Assembly: GCF_000380065.1 (NCBI RefSeq)
Contig: NZ_KB904364.1
Coordinates: 45,769 to 109,768, forward strand
Direction of reading: 5' to 3'
DNA: 64,000 nt
Origin: Streptococcus massiliensis DSM 18628
GTDB taxonomy: Bacteria > Bacillota > Bacilli > Lactobacillales > Streptococcaceae
Shown: in pieces, positions 8,381 to 17,466 of the stretch
How the letters are laid out: every line of letters starts with the position of its first letter
Numbering within the stretch: position 1 is the stretch's first letter
Translations under genes and position numbers: made by a program
Notes under the pieces: generated by a model
What the model was told of the DNA's origin: nothing
What the model saw: the letters and a program-made list of their open reading frames with translations, nothing else
The model's database searches: none

Positions 8381-11300
8381 TTAGCTTTCAAGACCAATTC
8401 CCAAAATTTCACGAATGTCCTCAATAGTGAGGCTAGCCCGTGACTCTTTCCCATCAAGAACTGTAGAAACTAGGTTACGTTTGCTTTCTTGGAGCTCTTG
8501 TATTTTTTCTTCAATGGTACCACGCGTAATCAGGCGGTAAACCTTAACATTGCGTTCTTGACCCATACGATGGGCGCGTCCAATAGCCTGAGCTTCAACA
8601 GCAGGATTCCACCAAAGGTCAACGAGAATTACTGTATCTGCACCTGTTAAATTGAGCCCAACGCCACCTGCTTTAAGTGAAATCAGAAAAGCGTCTCCCT
8701 CACCGTTATTAAATGCAGTCGTCATATCCTGACGCTCACGGGCTGGAGTTGACCCAGTAATCTTAAAAGACTTCATTTCAAGGTTGGCAAGTGTTTGTTC
8801 AACAAGGTCTAACATTCCCCGAAATTGTGAGAAAATAAGTACACGATGCTCACTATCTTTGACTTGTTCAAGCAACTGCCGTAGACTTTCTAACTTGCCG
8901 CTTTCATCATTATAGTCTTCTATAAAGAGAGCTGGTGTATCACAAATCTGCCGCAGGCGCATCAATCCAGAGAGAATCTCTACCTTGCTGCGATTAAGTT
9001 CCTCATCAGATGATGTCAATACTCGCTCCTGCATTTGACCTAATTGTGCTAGATAGATAGCTTTTTGGCTATCAACTAGCTCATTATGGTAGACAATTTC
9101 AGTTAAATCTGGCAATTCTTGAAGCACATCTTCTTTTCTACGTCGCATGATAAATGGTTTGACGAAACGAGCGACCGTCTCAGCTGGCATTTTTAAAAAG
9201 TCCTTTTTACTTGGTAAGAGCCCCGGTAAAACGATTTGAAAAATAGACCAGATTTCACCTAAATGATTTTCTATCGGCGTTCCTGATAAGGCAAAAGTAT
9301 GTTTAACATCAAAATTGCGTAAATATTGTGCAATTTTTGTTTGAGCATTTTTCATGACCTGAGCTTCATCCAAGAAAAGAAAATCAAAACTCCTTTCACG
9401 ATATTCTTCCACATCTTGACGAAAAGAAGCATAACTAGTAATCAAAACTTGGTGATTTTCAGTAATCAATTTATCGCGCAAATCCTTTGTGCCATAAACG
9501 ACGGTCACATCAAGTTGAGGAGCAAACTTAGCACACTCACTAGCCCAATTATAAACGAGGCTAGATGGTGCAAGAATTAAGGCTCGTTTCTTTTCAGTCA
9601 ACTGGCTGGAAAGAAAGGCTATGGTTTGTAGCGTCTTTCCCAACCCCATATCATCAGCTAAAATCCCGCCAAAGCCATAATGATTGAGCATGGATAACCA
9701 CTTAACACCTATTTCTTGGTAATCACGTAGTTTGGCTTTGACTTGAATTTTTGGCAAGATGAAATCCTCTGGGTGGGTCAGATCATATGCCAAGTGCCGG
9801 AATTCTTCTGAAAAATGAACCTGCTCTTTACCTGCAAATATCTCAGATAATTGATAAGCTGCTAACTTATTTGTCTTAAATTGTCCATTTTTGCTTGGTC
9901 GCACCCGTAATTTTTTAAGAGTCTCAGAAACCTTTTTTGTTTCTTCATCAAAAATTAAAATGTTGCCAGATTTGCTGATATAGTAATCCTGTGCATTGAA
10001 GAGAGCCGCTAAAGCCTCATCAATTTCTGACTGTTCAACACTAGCAAATTCAAAACCGATAGAAAGAAGCCCACTATCTGAATGTAGTGCTACAGTTGGC
10101 TGTTCTACATGATAAAGTTCCTGCAAGCGATCTGAGACATGGACTTCCGCTAACTGTGCAAAATTGGTCAAAGTTTGCTGAAAAAAAGGATAAATATCAT
10201 TTGTTTTTAAAGGAGGGCGACTTGTTTCAAAGTCAGGTGTAAAACCCGCCTCTTGAATCATTCTAAATAATGCTTCCTGATGCTCATAATGGCTAGCAAA
10301 AGGGAGTTTTGCCAAATCATCAAAGTTATTGACTTGCTGTTGTCCATAATCAAAACTGATTGTAAGAAGAACCTCTCCTGTCTCTGCTAAATCTAAATTA
10401 AAATAAGCTTTAAAATCATGGATTCTCAAATTATCAGGCGCGACAACTTGCCCCATTTTACGAAATTCTAAAATGCCAGATGCCAACTTGGCTTGTTCCA
10501 GTCGGTCAAATTGAAGAACTTTAACTCGATTGCTATCAATCGGGAGCTCTAAAATCGCGTGTAAAATCTGCTGCTGCTCTTGACTGAGTTGGTAGAAAGT
10601 CCCGTTGTAAAAGAGGAATTCCCCACCGTAGAGAACCTTATAAATACTTTCAATAATTGTCAATTCAAAAAAGGGTTCTTGCTCTGTCACCTCAAAACGA
10701 AAAAGACCAGCTTCCTCATGTAAATCTTGAAAAAAGACTTCTGGATAATCATACATGCTATGCTCTAGACAAAAATCAGATAAGTTTGCTAGGCGAGTGA
10801 CTCCTTCTTCAAATAGACTAGCAGGAAAAGCCAAATGTCGTCCTTGATTGATAAAAACAAACTCAGAGCGATCATTGTCTCTTGTTAGTCCCCAAAGGTA
10901 GACCAAAAGCTCCTGACTAGGCTCATCAAAAGCTGAGAAAGTCAAAGGCTCATAATAACTTTTACCAATTTGATAATGCTGTTCCTTACGCACGGCGTCT
11001 AAGAAAGCTCGAATATCACGCACCACATAAGAGCGCTCATCGGGCAAGCGACTAATTCGTAAGGTCCAAATGAACTGACCTGTCAGGTCATCTTCCTGTC
11101 CCAAAGCAGAAAGTTGAAAACGAGGACTTTTCACTTTTTTCGGTAAAATAGCATCTAAAAAAAGACTACCAAAAGACACGCGCGTCTGGACTTCCTGACT
11201 GTCTGATTCATGATTTTCCATTTTTGTCAAAATTAGTTTGCCATTATCATCATTTTTCAGGTAATATTCCAGCGCTGCTAAATGGACACAATATTTTTTC

Positions 11301-11476
11301 TTCTGGAAAAAATCACAAGCACAAAAAACAACCTCATCTTCCAAACTATAGCGAAGATTTTCGTTTCCGACACGCGCAAAAAGTAAGTCCTCCTTGCGAT
11401 CCATGATGACCACTTTCCCCTGTTGGTAAAGCGCCATTCCTTCAGTTCGGATTTTCCCTGGGATTAATTTTGCCAT
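8381..11476 (-). CDS. SNF2-family DNA/RNA translocase with SWIM zinc finger
   Basis: A 1031-residue superfamily-2 ATPase. A SWIM zinc finger is near residues 52-68 (VFCACDFFQKKKYCVHLAAL, a CxC...CxH pattern). A bacterial SNF2-associated region follows, then the two RecA-like lobes: Walker A ILADDMGLGKTLQT near residue 609, DEAQ near 702, ALSGTPIENHLGE, and the C-terminal QFRGMLDLV and AIGRAHRMGQ motifs. The ending LTIEDIREILGIGLES is intact. Proteins of this type remodel nucleic-acid complexes, but the client here is unknown. It starts at the ATG at 11476 and heads the run into murC. Confidence 0.9.
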   Translation of the reverse strand: MAKLIPGKIRTEGMALYQQGKVVIMDRKEDLLFARVGNENLRYSLEDEVVFCACDFFQKKKYCVHLAALEYYLKNDDNGKLILTKMENHESDSQEVQTRVSFGSLFLDAILPKKVKSPRFQLSALGQEDDLTGQFIWTLRISRLPDERSYVVRDIRAFLDAVRKEQHYQIGKSYYEPLTFSAFDEPSQELLVYLWGLTRDNDRSEFVFINQGRHLAFPASLFEEGVTRLANLSDFCLEHSMYDYPEVFFQDLHEEAGLFRFEVTEQEPFFELTIIESIYKVLYGGEFLFYNGTFYQLSQEQQQILHAILELPIDSNRVKVLQFDRLEQAKLASGILEFRKMGQVVAPDNLRIHDFKAYFNLDLAETGEVLLTISFDYGQQQVNNFDDLAKLPFASHYEHQEALFRMIQEAGFTPDFETSRPPLKTNDIYPFFQQTLTNFAQLAEVHVSDRLQELYHVEQPTVALHSDSGLLSIGFEFASVEQSEIDEALAALFNAQDYYISKSGNILIFDEETKKVSETLKKLRVRPSKNGQFKTNKLAAYQLSEIFAGKEQVHFSEEFRHLAYDLTHPEDFILPKIQVKAKLRDYQEIGVKWLSMLNHYGFGGILADDMGLGKTLQTIAFLSSQLTEKKRALILAPSSLVYNWASECAKFAPQLDVTVVYGTKDLRDKLITENHQVLITSYASFRQDVEEYRERSFDFLFLDEAQVMKNAQTKIAQYLRNFDVKHTFALSGTPIENHLGEIWSIFQIVLPGLLPSKKDFLKMPAETVARFVKPFIMRRRKEDVLQELPDLTEIVYHNELVDSQKAIYLAQLGQMQERVLTSSDEELNRSKVEILSGLMRLRQICDTPALFIEDYNDESGKLESLRQLLEQVKDSEHRVLIFSQFRGMLDLVEQTLANLEMKSFKITGSTPARERQDMTTAFNNGEGDAFLISLKAGGVGLNLTGADTVILVDLWWNPAVEAQAIGRAHRMGQERNVKVYRLITRGTIEEKIQELQESKRNLVSTVLDGKESRASLTIEDIREILGIGLES

Positions 11477-11522
11477 AAAACCACCTTTATATTATCCCTT
11501 TATTATAACATAATTTCCGTCT

Positions 11523-11564
11523 AAAGAAAAAGAGAGCAAGCCAAAACTCGTCTCTTTTTCTTTT
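11523..11564 (-). terminator. Terminator after the SemiSWEET gene
   Basis: AAAGAAAAAGAGA pairs with TCTCTTTTTCTTT around a 15-base loop, directly after the transporter stop. The T-rich arm on either strand suggests it can act in both directions. Confidence 0.65.
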
Positions 11565-11825
11565 TTACATCAAGGCGGTAATCGCTGTAATCAAGCCAAA
11601 CACAATCCCAGGCATATTAGCTGCGGCTAATGGAATATCTCGTTCTTTTTTAAAGAGTCCATAGTAAACCCAAAGACTACAGTTGATTGCTGCTACTAAA
11701 GGCTGAACAAAATTCCCCTTACTGCCAGAAAGGTTATCCATAATCTGCGGAATATAGGACACATACATCATGACCGACATAAAAGTCGCCACCCAACCCA
11801 AAATAATCATATGTTTTTCTTTCAT
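11565..11825 (-). CDS. SemiSWEET sugar transporter-like protein
   Basis: An 86-residue membrane protein with three hydrophobic segments and the PQ-loop motif YIPQI after the first helix (MYVSYIPQIMDNLSG), the signature of bacterial SemiSWEETs, which work as dimers to carry sugars. FVQPLVAAINCSLWVYYGLF carries the second helix with conserved Asn and Trp residues. It stands alone between the helicase and der, with its own terminator. Substrate is unknown. Confidence 0.8.
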   Translation of the reverse strand: MKEKHMIILGWVATFMSVMMYVSYIPQIMDNLSGSKGNFVQPLVAAINCSLWVYYGLFKKERDIPLAAANMPGIVFGLITAITALM

Positions 11826-11867
11826 TTTAAAACCTTTCTTTTACTTAAATATTATCGCATTAACAAC

Positions 11868-13178
11868 TTACTTCCGTTTTCTTGCAATCAAATGGATGGG
11901 CGTACCTTCAAAAACAAAGGCTTTGCGGATTTGATTTTCCAAGAAACGCAGGTAAGAAAAGTGCATGAGTTCTTCTTCGTTGACAAAGATAACGAAGGTT
12001 GGCGGTTTGACCGCCACTTGCGTCGCGTAGAAAATCTTGAGGCGCTTGCCCTTGTCGGTCGGTGTGGGATTGATTGCCACCGCGTCCATAATCACATCGT
12101 TCAAGACAGAAGACGGAATGCGCGTATTTTGGCTCTCGCTGATATGCTTGATGAGAGCTGGCAATTTGTTTAAGCGCTGCTTGGTCAGGGCAGATACGTA
12201 GACAATCGGCGCATAAGCGAGGTACTGGAATTGGTCGCGAATGTCCGCCTCCCAATTTTGCATGGTTTTGTTGTCCTTTTCCAGCGTGTCCCACTTGTTG
12301 ACCACGATAATGATGCCTTTTCCTGCCTCGTGGGCGAAGCCCGCAATCCGCTTGTCATACTCACGAATGCCTTCTTCGGCATTAAGCACCATAAGCACCA
12401 CATCCGAGCGGTCAATCGCCCGCATAGCCCGCATGACTGAGTATTTCTCGGTGTTTTCATAAACCTTGCCCGACTTGCGCATGCCAGCCGTATCAATCAT
12501 GGTAAATTCTTGCCCCTCGCTGTCAACAAAATGCGTATCAATCGCATCGCGCGTCGTTCCAGCCACTGGACTGGCAATAACTCGCTCCTCACCCAGAATA
12601 GCATTGATGAGGCTGGATTTACCGACATTGGGACGACCAATCAGGCTGAACTTGATCAGATTGGGATTTTCTTCCACGTGCTCCGTTGGCAGATTGTCCA
12701 CGATAGCGTCCAGCACATCGCCCGTCCCAATCCCATGGACAGAAGAAACTGGATAGGGCTCGCCCAAGCCCAGCGCATAAAAATCATAAATATCGGCACG
12801 CATTTCCGGATTATCGACCTTGTTGACTGCGAGGATAACAGGTTTGTGGGTCTTGTAAAGCATGCGCGCCACGTATTCGTCAGCATCGGTAATGCCCTCT
12901 TTTCCTGACACCACAAAAACGATGACATCGGCTTCATTCATGGCAATCTCAGCTTGGTGCTTGATTTGTTCCATGAAAGGAGCATCGACATCATCAATTC
13001 CTCCCGTGTCAATAATACTAAATTTACGATTGAGCCAGTCTGCCGTGGCATAAATGCGGTCGCGGGTAACGCCTTCGACGTCTTCGACGATTGAAATCCG
13101 CTCGCCTGCAATCCGATTGAAAAGCGTTGATTTGCCGACATTGGGCCGCCCCACGATAGCTATAGTTGGTAAAGCCAT
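11868..13178 (-). CDS. der: Ribosome assembly GTPase Der (EngA)
   Basis: A 436-residue protein with two tandem G domains, needed for 50S subunit maturation. Each domain has a P-loop GRPNVGKS (near residues 9-16 and 183-190), a DTGG or DTAG G3 motif ([16 protein letters not shown]), and NKVD or NKWD G4 motifs. The C-terminal KH-like domain includes [21 protein letters not shown]. Base composition is high for the window (31 of 60 G+C at 12421-12480), unlike nearby dnaB. It follows the nitroreductase gene by 18 bases. Confidence 0.96.
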   Translation of the reverse strand: MALPTIAIVGRPNVGKSTLFNRIAGERISIVEDVEGVTRDRIYATADWLNRKFSIIDTGGIDDVDAPFMEQIKHQAEIAMNEADVIVFVVSGKEGITDADEYVARMLYKTHKPVILAVNKVDNPEMRADIYDFYALGLGEPYPVSSVHGIGTGDVLDAIVDNLPTEHVEENPNLIKFSLIGRPNVGKSSLINAILGEERVIASPVAGTTRDAIDTHFVDSEGQEFTMIDTAGMRKSGKVYENTEKYSVMRAMRAIDRSDVVLMVLNAEEGIREYDKRIAGFAHEAGKGIIIVVNKWDTLEKDNKTMQNWEADIRDQFQYLAYAPIVYVSALTKQRLNKLPALIKHISESQNTRIPSSVLNDVIMDAVAINPTPTDKGKRLKIFYATQVAVKPPTFVIFVNEEELMHFSYLRFLENQIRKAFVFEGTPIHLIARKRK

Positions 13179-13196
13179 GATTGTTCTCTTTTCTAA

Positions 13197-13910
13197 TTAT
13201 AATAATTTCTTCTCTTGTAAATAGTCGGAGCTGGCTGGATTTGCTGGCGCGCCAAATTGCTGCGCTAAACGCTCGCTCCAAGTCGCTAGGGCACGGTCTC
13301 CTGCATAATCCGCCTGCACCTGGTCATAAGCCTTGATAACGGTCTCGTCCTGCTCTTGATACATTTCGTCAAAAACCACCGCTTCATAAGGCAGTCGCGG
13401 TTTGACAGCGTGCTCTTCTGCCGCTTGACCCAGAGCCATACCAAAAATCGGATAGGTGTAAGCTGGCAAGTCGAAAAGCTGACCGATTCCCTTGGAAGCA
13501 TAACGCACCAAGCCAATAATCACACCAGCATAACCCAGACTTTCAGCAGCCAGCAAGGTGTTTTGCGCAGCTAGCGCCGCATCAACCGAGCTAATGAGAA
13601 GATTTTCCGTCCCTTCAGGGTAAAACTCGTCCGTGTGAAGCGCCACGCCCTTTTGCGCGCGATTGAGGTCACCGACAAAGAGCAAAAAAACAGAAGATTG
13701 ACGAATAGCTTCCTGCGGCACCAAGTCAAAAAGTGCTGCTTTTTTCTCATTGCTACGCACCACAATAATGGAGTAAGACTGAAAATTTTTCCAGCTTGAC
13801 GCCGCGCGCCCCGCATTGATCATATTTTTCAAGTCTTCTTCAGAAATTTCTTTGTCAGTAAAACGCCGAATAGACCTGTGCTGCCTCATCAAATCAATGG
13901 TTTCTGTCAT
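13197..13910 (-). CDS. NADPH-dependent nitroreductase/flavin reductase (NfsA type)
   Basis: A 237-residue FMN-binding oxidoreductase. The N-terminal MRQHRSIRRFTDKEI is the family FMN-phosphate contact, followed by AGRAASSWKNFQSYSIIVV and the central LLAAESLGYAGVIIGLVRY. It probably reduces nitro compounds or flavins with NADPH as a dimer. Its ATG overlaps the dnaI stop by four bases, so the two are translationally coupled, although no functional link to the primosome is obvious. Confidence 0.88.
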   Translation of the reverse strand: MTETIDLMRQHRSIRRFTDKEISEEDLKNMINAGRAASSWKNFQSYSIIVVRSNEKKAALFDLVPQEAIRQSSVFLLFVGDLNRAQKGVALHTDEFYPEGTENLLISSVDAALAAQNTLLAAESLGYAGVIIGLVRYASKGIGQLFDLPAYTYPIFGMALGQAAEEHAVKPRLPYEAVVFDEMYQEQDETVIKAYDQVQADYAGDRALATWSERLAQQFGAPANPASSDYLQEKKLL

Positions 13911-14806
13911 CTGCGATTTACTCCTTCCAAGCGAACTTCCTGCGCCAAGTATTTAATTCGTTCCATGACCCGCTTGGCTTGCCAAGTTTCATCCCCATTT
14001 TTCGCCGTTGCAAAATGACGCTCCAGCTCTTGGAAATTAAAATTGGAAGTAAAGAAAGTCGGAAGATTTTCCTGCATGCGATGCTGCAAAATGACCTGCA
14101 AAATCTCATCGCGCATCCAAGGACTGGATTGCTCGGCACCAATATCATCCAAAATCAAAACTTGCGCGACCTTGACCGCATCAATCTTTTCCTTGACGAG
14201 GCCTGAGCTAATAGCATTCTTGACATCCAAGACAAAGCTAGGATAATGCAGCAAGGTCGTTGACACGCCGCGCTTTTCTGACAAATCATGCGCTAAAGCG
14301 GCCAACATGTAGCTCTTGCCCACCCCAAAGTCTCCGTAAAGATAGAGGGCTTTTTGGTAGTCAGGATAATCAGCGACAAAGTTGGTCAAAAGCTCAAAAG
14401 CCTTGTAGCGCCCTACGTCATCCAGGTCAACCTGCGCCAGACTCGCTTCCTTGAGACTGGCTGGCAGACTAATCAAGTTGAGGCGATTTTTTATCGCTTC
14501 CTGCTTTTGCTGCTCAATCAGCTCAGGTGTCTCCTCATAAGAAACATCTGCATAGCCTTCATTTTTGATCAAAATAGGCTTGTAGCCCTTGGCAATATAG
14601 TCTTGGTCACCCAGCAAAAAGCGATTACGCTCGCTAATATACTGGTTAAACTTGGAAATGCTTCGCGAAATTTCTTCTGGGATCAACTTTTCTTGCTCAA
14701 TAAAAGCCGCCACATCTGGGTCGCTAACGATTTGTGCAACCAGTTCATCATACTTGAACTGATGCGGATTGTTCTTATGTGACAAGGTTTGTCCGATTTT
14801 CTCCAT
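13907..14806 (-). CDS. dnaI: Primosomal protein DnaI (helicase loader)
   Basis: A 299-residue AAA+ ATPase that loads the replicative helicase. The N-terminal helicase-binding part (about residues 1-130) precedes the ATPase with Walker A YLYGDFGVGKSYML, Walker B ILDDIGAEQSS and sensor FTSNFNFQELERHF, ending in the Arg-finger region VMERIKYLAQEVRL. dnaB ends immediately upstream, so dnaB-dnaI form the initiation pair known from Firmicutes. Confidence 0.95.
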   Translation of the reverse strand: MEKIGQTLSHKNNPHQFKYDELVAQIVSDPDVAAFIEQEKLIPEEISRSISKFNQYISERNRFLLGDQDYIAKGYKPILIKNEGYADVSYEETPELIEQQKQEAIKNRLNLISLPASLKEASLAQVDLDDVGRYKAFELLTNFVADYPDYQKALYLYGDFGVGKSYMLAALAHDLSEKRGVSTTLLHYPSFVLDVKNAISSGLVKEKIDAVKVAQVLILDDIGAEQSSPWMRDEILQVILQHRMQENLPTFFTSNFNFQELERHFATAKNGDETWQAKRVMERIKYLAQEVRLEGVNRR

Positions 14807-15979
14807 TTAGTCACCTCCTCCGTCTAGTTTGGCTAAGAGACGCCGTTTTTGCTCCTCTAACTTCGCCTGCTGCTCCGTGCTCGTTTCATTCTTGTAATCA
14901 GGATTGCTCCAGTCAGGTACATTGCTAGCTGGTTTCTTCTGATTTACTTGTCTATTTCGATCTTGCTTGGCTGAGCGAATCTCTCTGATCTTCAAAACGG
15001 CTTCTTCTGCACTTTTAATATCTTGACTAGAAAAATCATTAGCAAGTTTTAGACTATATTTCTCATTTAAATTTGCAGAAATTGATTTACTAAAACTAAA
15101 TAGCAAAATGATATTGATTACTTCGTCCAAAAGTCCTAGTAGCCCCATGCTGTGTAAAACTTGACGCTCACTTTGTAAAATCATACCTTTACGGGCTTGT
15201 TTAAGTTCTGCTAAAAATTGAAGTGGCTTTTGCCTTTTCGCTTCTGCAATGATCGTTCGTTCTTGCTGGGTGAAGTTCTCGGTCACTTTTGTCTGAGCTA
15301 ATTTTTGCTGCATCCGTTTGACTGAAATCACCTGATTGTGAGCCGTTTCTTTAGCCAAAATAAAGGTTTCATACCAAGTCCAATTTTGCTCCTCTGCTAT
15401 AGCAAAAAGTTGCAATACAGCTTCTTGTTCATTTTCAAAGCGTAACTGTTCACGCGCCATAAGCTGCTTAAAAGCTTCCAAATCAAAGCTAGGTGCCTTT
15501 TTTTTAGATGAATCCATTGAAGATACTGTTTTTTGAACATCATTTAAGCTGAAAATCTCTGAAAAACTGCTCTCAACAATCCGCCCACTTGGCTGTGTCA
15601 AACGTAATTTATTAACCGCAGCTTCTCCAATTTTATTTTCCAAAAGCTTAACATAAATGCTATTAGCCAAGAATTCTTCTGATGATAGCAGAGGCAGAAA
15701 TTTGAGAGCATAGGCTTTTTCGCCTTGATATAGCTCCATCAGCCCTAAAGCAATTAAATTTTTTAAAGCCTGCTCAAGTTGTGGCATAGATATATTCAGA
15801 TGATTGAGCACTTCATGAAAACCGTGAGTTACCTGTCCATTATCCCCAAAAATCAGCAGATAATGGTAAACATCGGTTGACATCTGACCCAAAAGTGGAC
15901 GATAGCAAGCCATCAAACTCCATTCATCTGGATAAATGCGATTATTTTTTACATAAGTAAAGAGCTCGTTTGGTCTCAT
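14807..15979 (-). CDS. dnaB: Replication initiation and membrane attachment protein DnaB
   Basis: A 390-residue Firmicutes DnaB, a co-loader of the replicative helicase and not the helicase itself. The N-terminal winged-helix part starts MRPNELFTYVKNNRIYPDEW, and the two DnaB_2 domains lie around 120-340; the C-terminal region is charged. The gene is strikingly AT-rich (12 of 60 G+C at 15061-15120) next to the GC-richer dnaI and der, which suggests a recombination boundary around 14.8-15.0 kb. It starts two bases after the nrdR stop and abuts dnaI. Confidence 0.93.
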   Translation of the reverse strand: MRPNELFTYVKNNRIYPDEWSLMACYRPLLGQMSTDVYHYLLIFGDNGQVTHGFHEVLNHLNISMPQLEQALKNLIALGLMELYQGEKAYALKFLPLLSSEEFLANSIYVKLLENKIGEAAVNKLRLTQPSGRIVESSFSEIFSLNDVQKTVSSMDSSKKKAPSFDLEAFKQLMAREQLRFENEQEAVLQLFAIAEEQNWTWYETFILAKETAHNQVISVKRMQQKLAQTKVTENFTQQERTIIAEAKRQKPLQFLAELKQARKGMILQSERQVLHSMGLLGLLDEVINIILLFSFSKSISANLNEKYSLKLANDFSSQDIKSAEEAVLKIREIRSAKQDRNRQVNQKKPASNVPDWSNPDYKNETSTEQQAKLEEQKRRLLAKLDGGGD

Positions 15980-15981
15980 AA

Positions 15982-16452
15982 TTAGTCCTTCTTCTTACGG
16001 CTACCTTGAGTAATCTGCTGAAGCAGGCTTTCTAACTCAGCCACATCCTTGAAACTCCGATAAACACTGGCAAAACGCACATAGGTAATCTCATCTAGTT
16101 CAGCCAACTCGTCCATAACAAGACTACCGATGTAGTCACTGCTAATTTCATTATCATTGCTACCAATGAGTTTTTGCTCGACCCGACGGACAACACCTTC
16201 GATCTCATCGCTTGATACGGGGCGCTTCTGAGCTGAACGGATAATTCCATTAAAAATTTTATCACGCGAAAATTGTTCTCTTGTTCCATCTTTTTTTACA
16301 ACGACGATTGTTCTTTCTTCCACACGCTCATATGTTGTAAAACGATGTTGACATTCTTCACAAACCCTGCGACGACGAATCGTTGTTCCCTCTTCGGCCT
16401 GTCGACTATCAATAACACTAGATTTATTTGCACCACACTTTGGACAACGCAT
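15982..16452 (-). CDS. nrdR: Transcriptional repressor NrdR
   Basis: A 156-residue repressor of ribonucleotide reductase genes that binds NrdR boxes in response to ATP/dATP. The zinc ribbon is at the N-terminus ([13 protein letters not shown] and [13 protein letters not shown]), followed by the ATP-cone ([28 protein letters not shown]). It heads the nrdR-dnaB-dnaI run, the usual Firmicutes arrangement. Confidence 0.96.
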   Translation of the reverse strand: MRCPKCGANKSSVIDSRQAEEGTTIRRRRVCEECQHRFTTYERVEERTIVVVKKDGTREQFSRDKIFNGIIRSAQKRPVSSDEIEGVVRRVEQKLIGSNDNEISSDYIGSLVMDELAELDEITYVRFASVYRSFKDVAELESLLQQITQGSRKKKD

Positions 16453-16586
16453 CTGCTTCCCTCCTGAATTCTTAATGCTTCATTATACCATGTTTTAAGA
16501 AATAACAAAAGCTAGTAAATTGGTATTCCCATAGTATAGTGAAATTTCAGCTATCTATTTAGAAAACATTCACTCCGAAAAGATGA

Positions 16587-16634
16587 CAATCAAAAAACGA
16601 GAAATTTCATTTCAAAACTTCCCGTTTTTGATTG
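16587..16634 (-). terminator. Terminator after the EEP gene
   Basis: CAATCAAAAAACG pairs with CGTTTTTGATTG, including a GAA/TTC extension, directly after the stop codon. The hairpin is A/T-rich and near symmetric. Confidence 0.65.
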
Positions 16635-17450
16635 TTAAAATGCAACTTCTGCTTCTAACCCAAAATGGTCACTAACAACAGGTGTTGCTTTGCCGTCAAA
16701 AACAACAGCAGATTTTTCAATGTTGAAATCTTTACTTGTAAAGATATAATCAATTTTTAGAGCTTCCTTATTTCCAGCCCAGCCAGCAATATCGCCTTCA
16801 ACCGTTGCTGTACCAACGACTGTAGCAGCAACAGCATGACTATCTTGCAAAGCAAGTGGACTTCTTAAAATGTGCTGATAGCCTTCATAACCGACAGGAT
16901 TGTTAAAATCTCCCATCAATACCAAAGGCATGTTGCATTGTAACAATTCTTCTTCTATCTGTGCCCACTCTTCTTGGAAGCCTTTATTCCACCAGGAAAG
17001 ATGACAGGAAGCCACCGTTACAAGCCGTCCATCAACTTCTGTTTCCGCCAAAAGTACTTTTCTAGTGTGATAATCCGTTGGATCGTTGGCATCTGAAACC
17101 AATAACTCCCTTGGTTTCAATGGATTTAAGGATAAAATAGCAACTCCCTCATGAAACCGATCAAAACCAATATGATTATAAGCCCAAGACCAATGATAAA
17201 TAAGACCTTTCTCTACCAATCTCTCCACAAGACAATGTGCAAAGTGGTCTTTATGAATCGCAATAGCACCATCTACCGCATGATAAAATGGAGCCTGAAC
17301 AACCTGTTCAGACTCCATTTCTTGATTGACTTCCTGCAGGCAAATGACATCATATTTTTCTTGAAGAATCCGCTCAGCTAGTTGATCTAGCTTTTTTTCT
17401 TGCTCATCTTCCATCCAACTATGAGTATTTAAAGTCAGGAATTTTGCCAT
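16635..17450 (-). CDS. Endonuclease/exonuclease/phosphatase-family hydrolase
   Basis: A 271-residue metal-dependent phosphodiesterase fold. Visible catalytic motifs are LTLNTHSW, the metal-binding Glu in VICLQEVNQE, the His in ASCHLSWW, LMGDFNNP and the C-terminal SDHFGLEAEV. There is no signal peptide, so it is cytosolic. The substrate could be a nucleic acid, an inositol phosphate or a sphingomyelinase-type lipid; the sequence does not decide. It lies 16 bases after ptsG on the same strand and may be read through from it. Confidence 0.83.
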   Translation of the reverse strand: MAKFLTLNTHSWMEDEQEKKLDQLAERILQEKYDVICLQEVNQEMESEQVVQAPFYHAVDGAIAIHKDHFAHCLVERLVEKGLIYHWSWAYNHIGFDRFHEGVAILSLNPLKPRELLVSDANDPTDYHTRKVLLAETEVDGRLVTVASCHLSWWNKGFQEEWAQIEEELLQCNMPLVLMGDFNNPVGYEGYQHILRSPLALQDSHAVAATVVGTATVEGDIAGWAGNKEALKIDYIFTSKDFNIEKSAVVFDGKATPVVSDHFGLEAEVAF

Positions 17451-17466
17451 GATTTCTCTTTTCTAT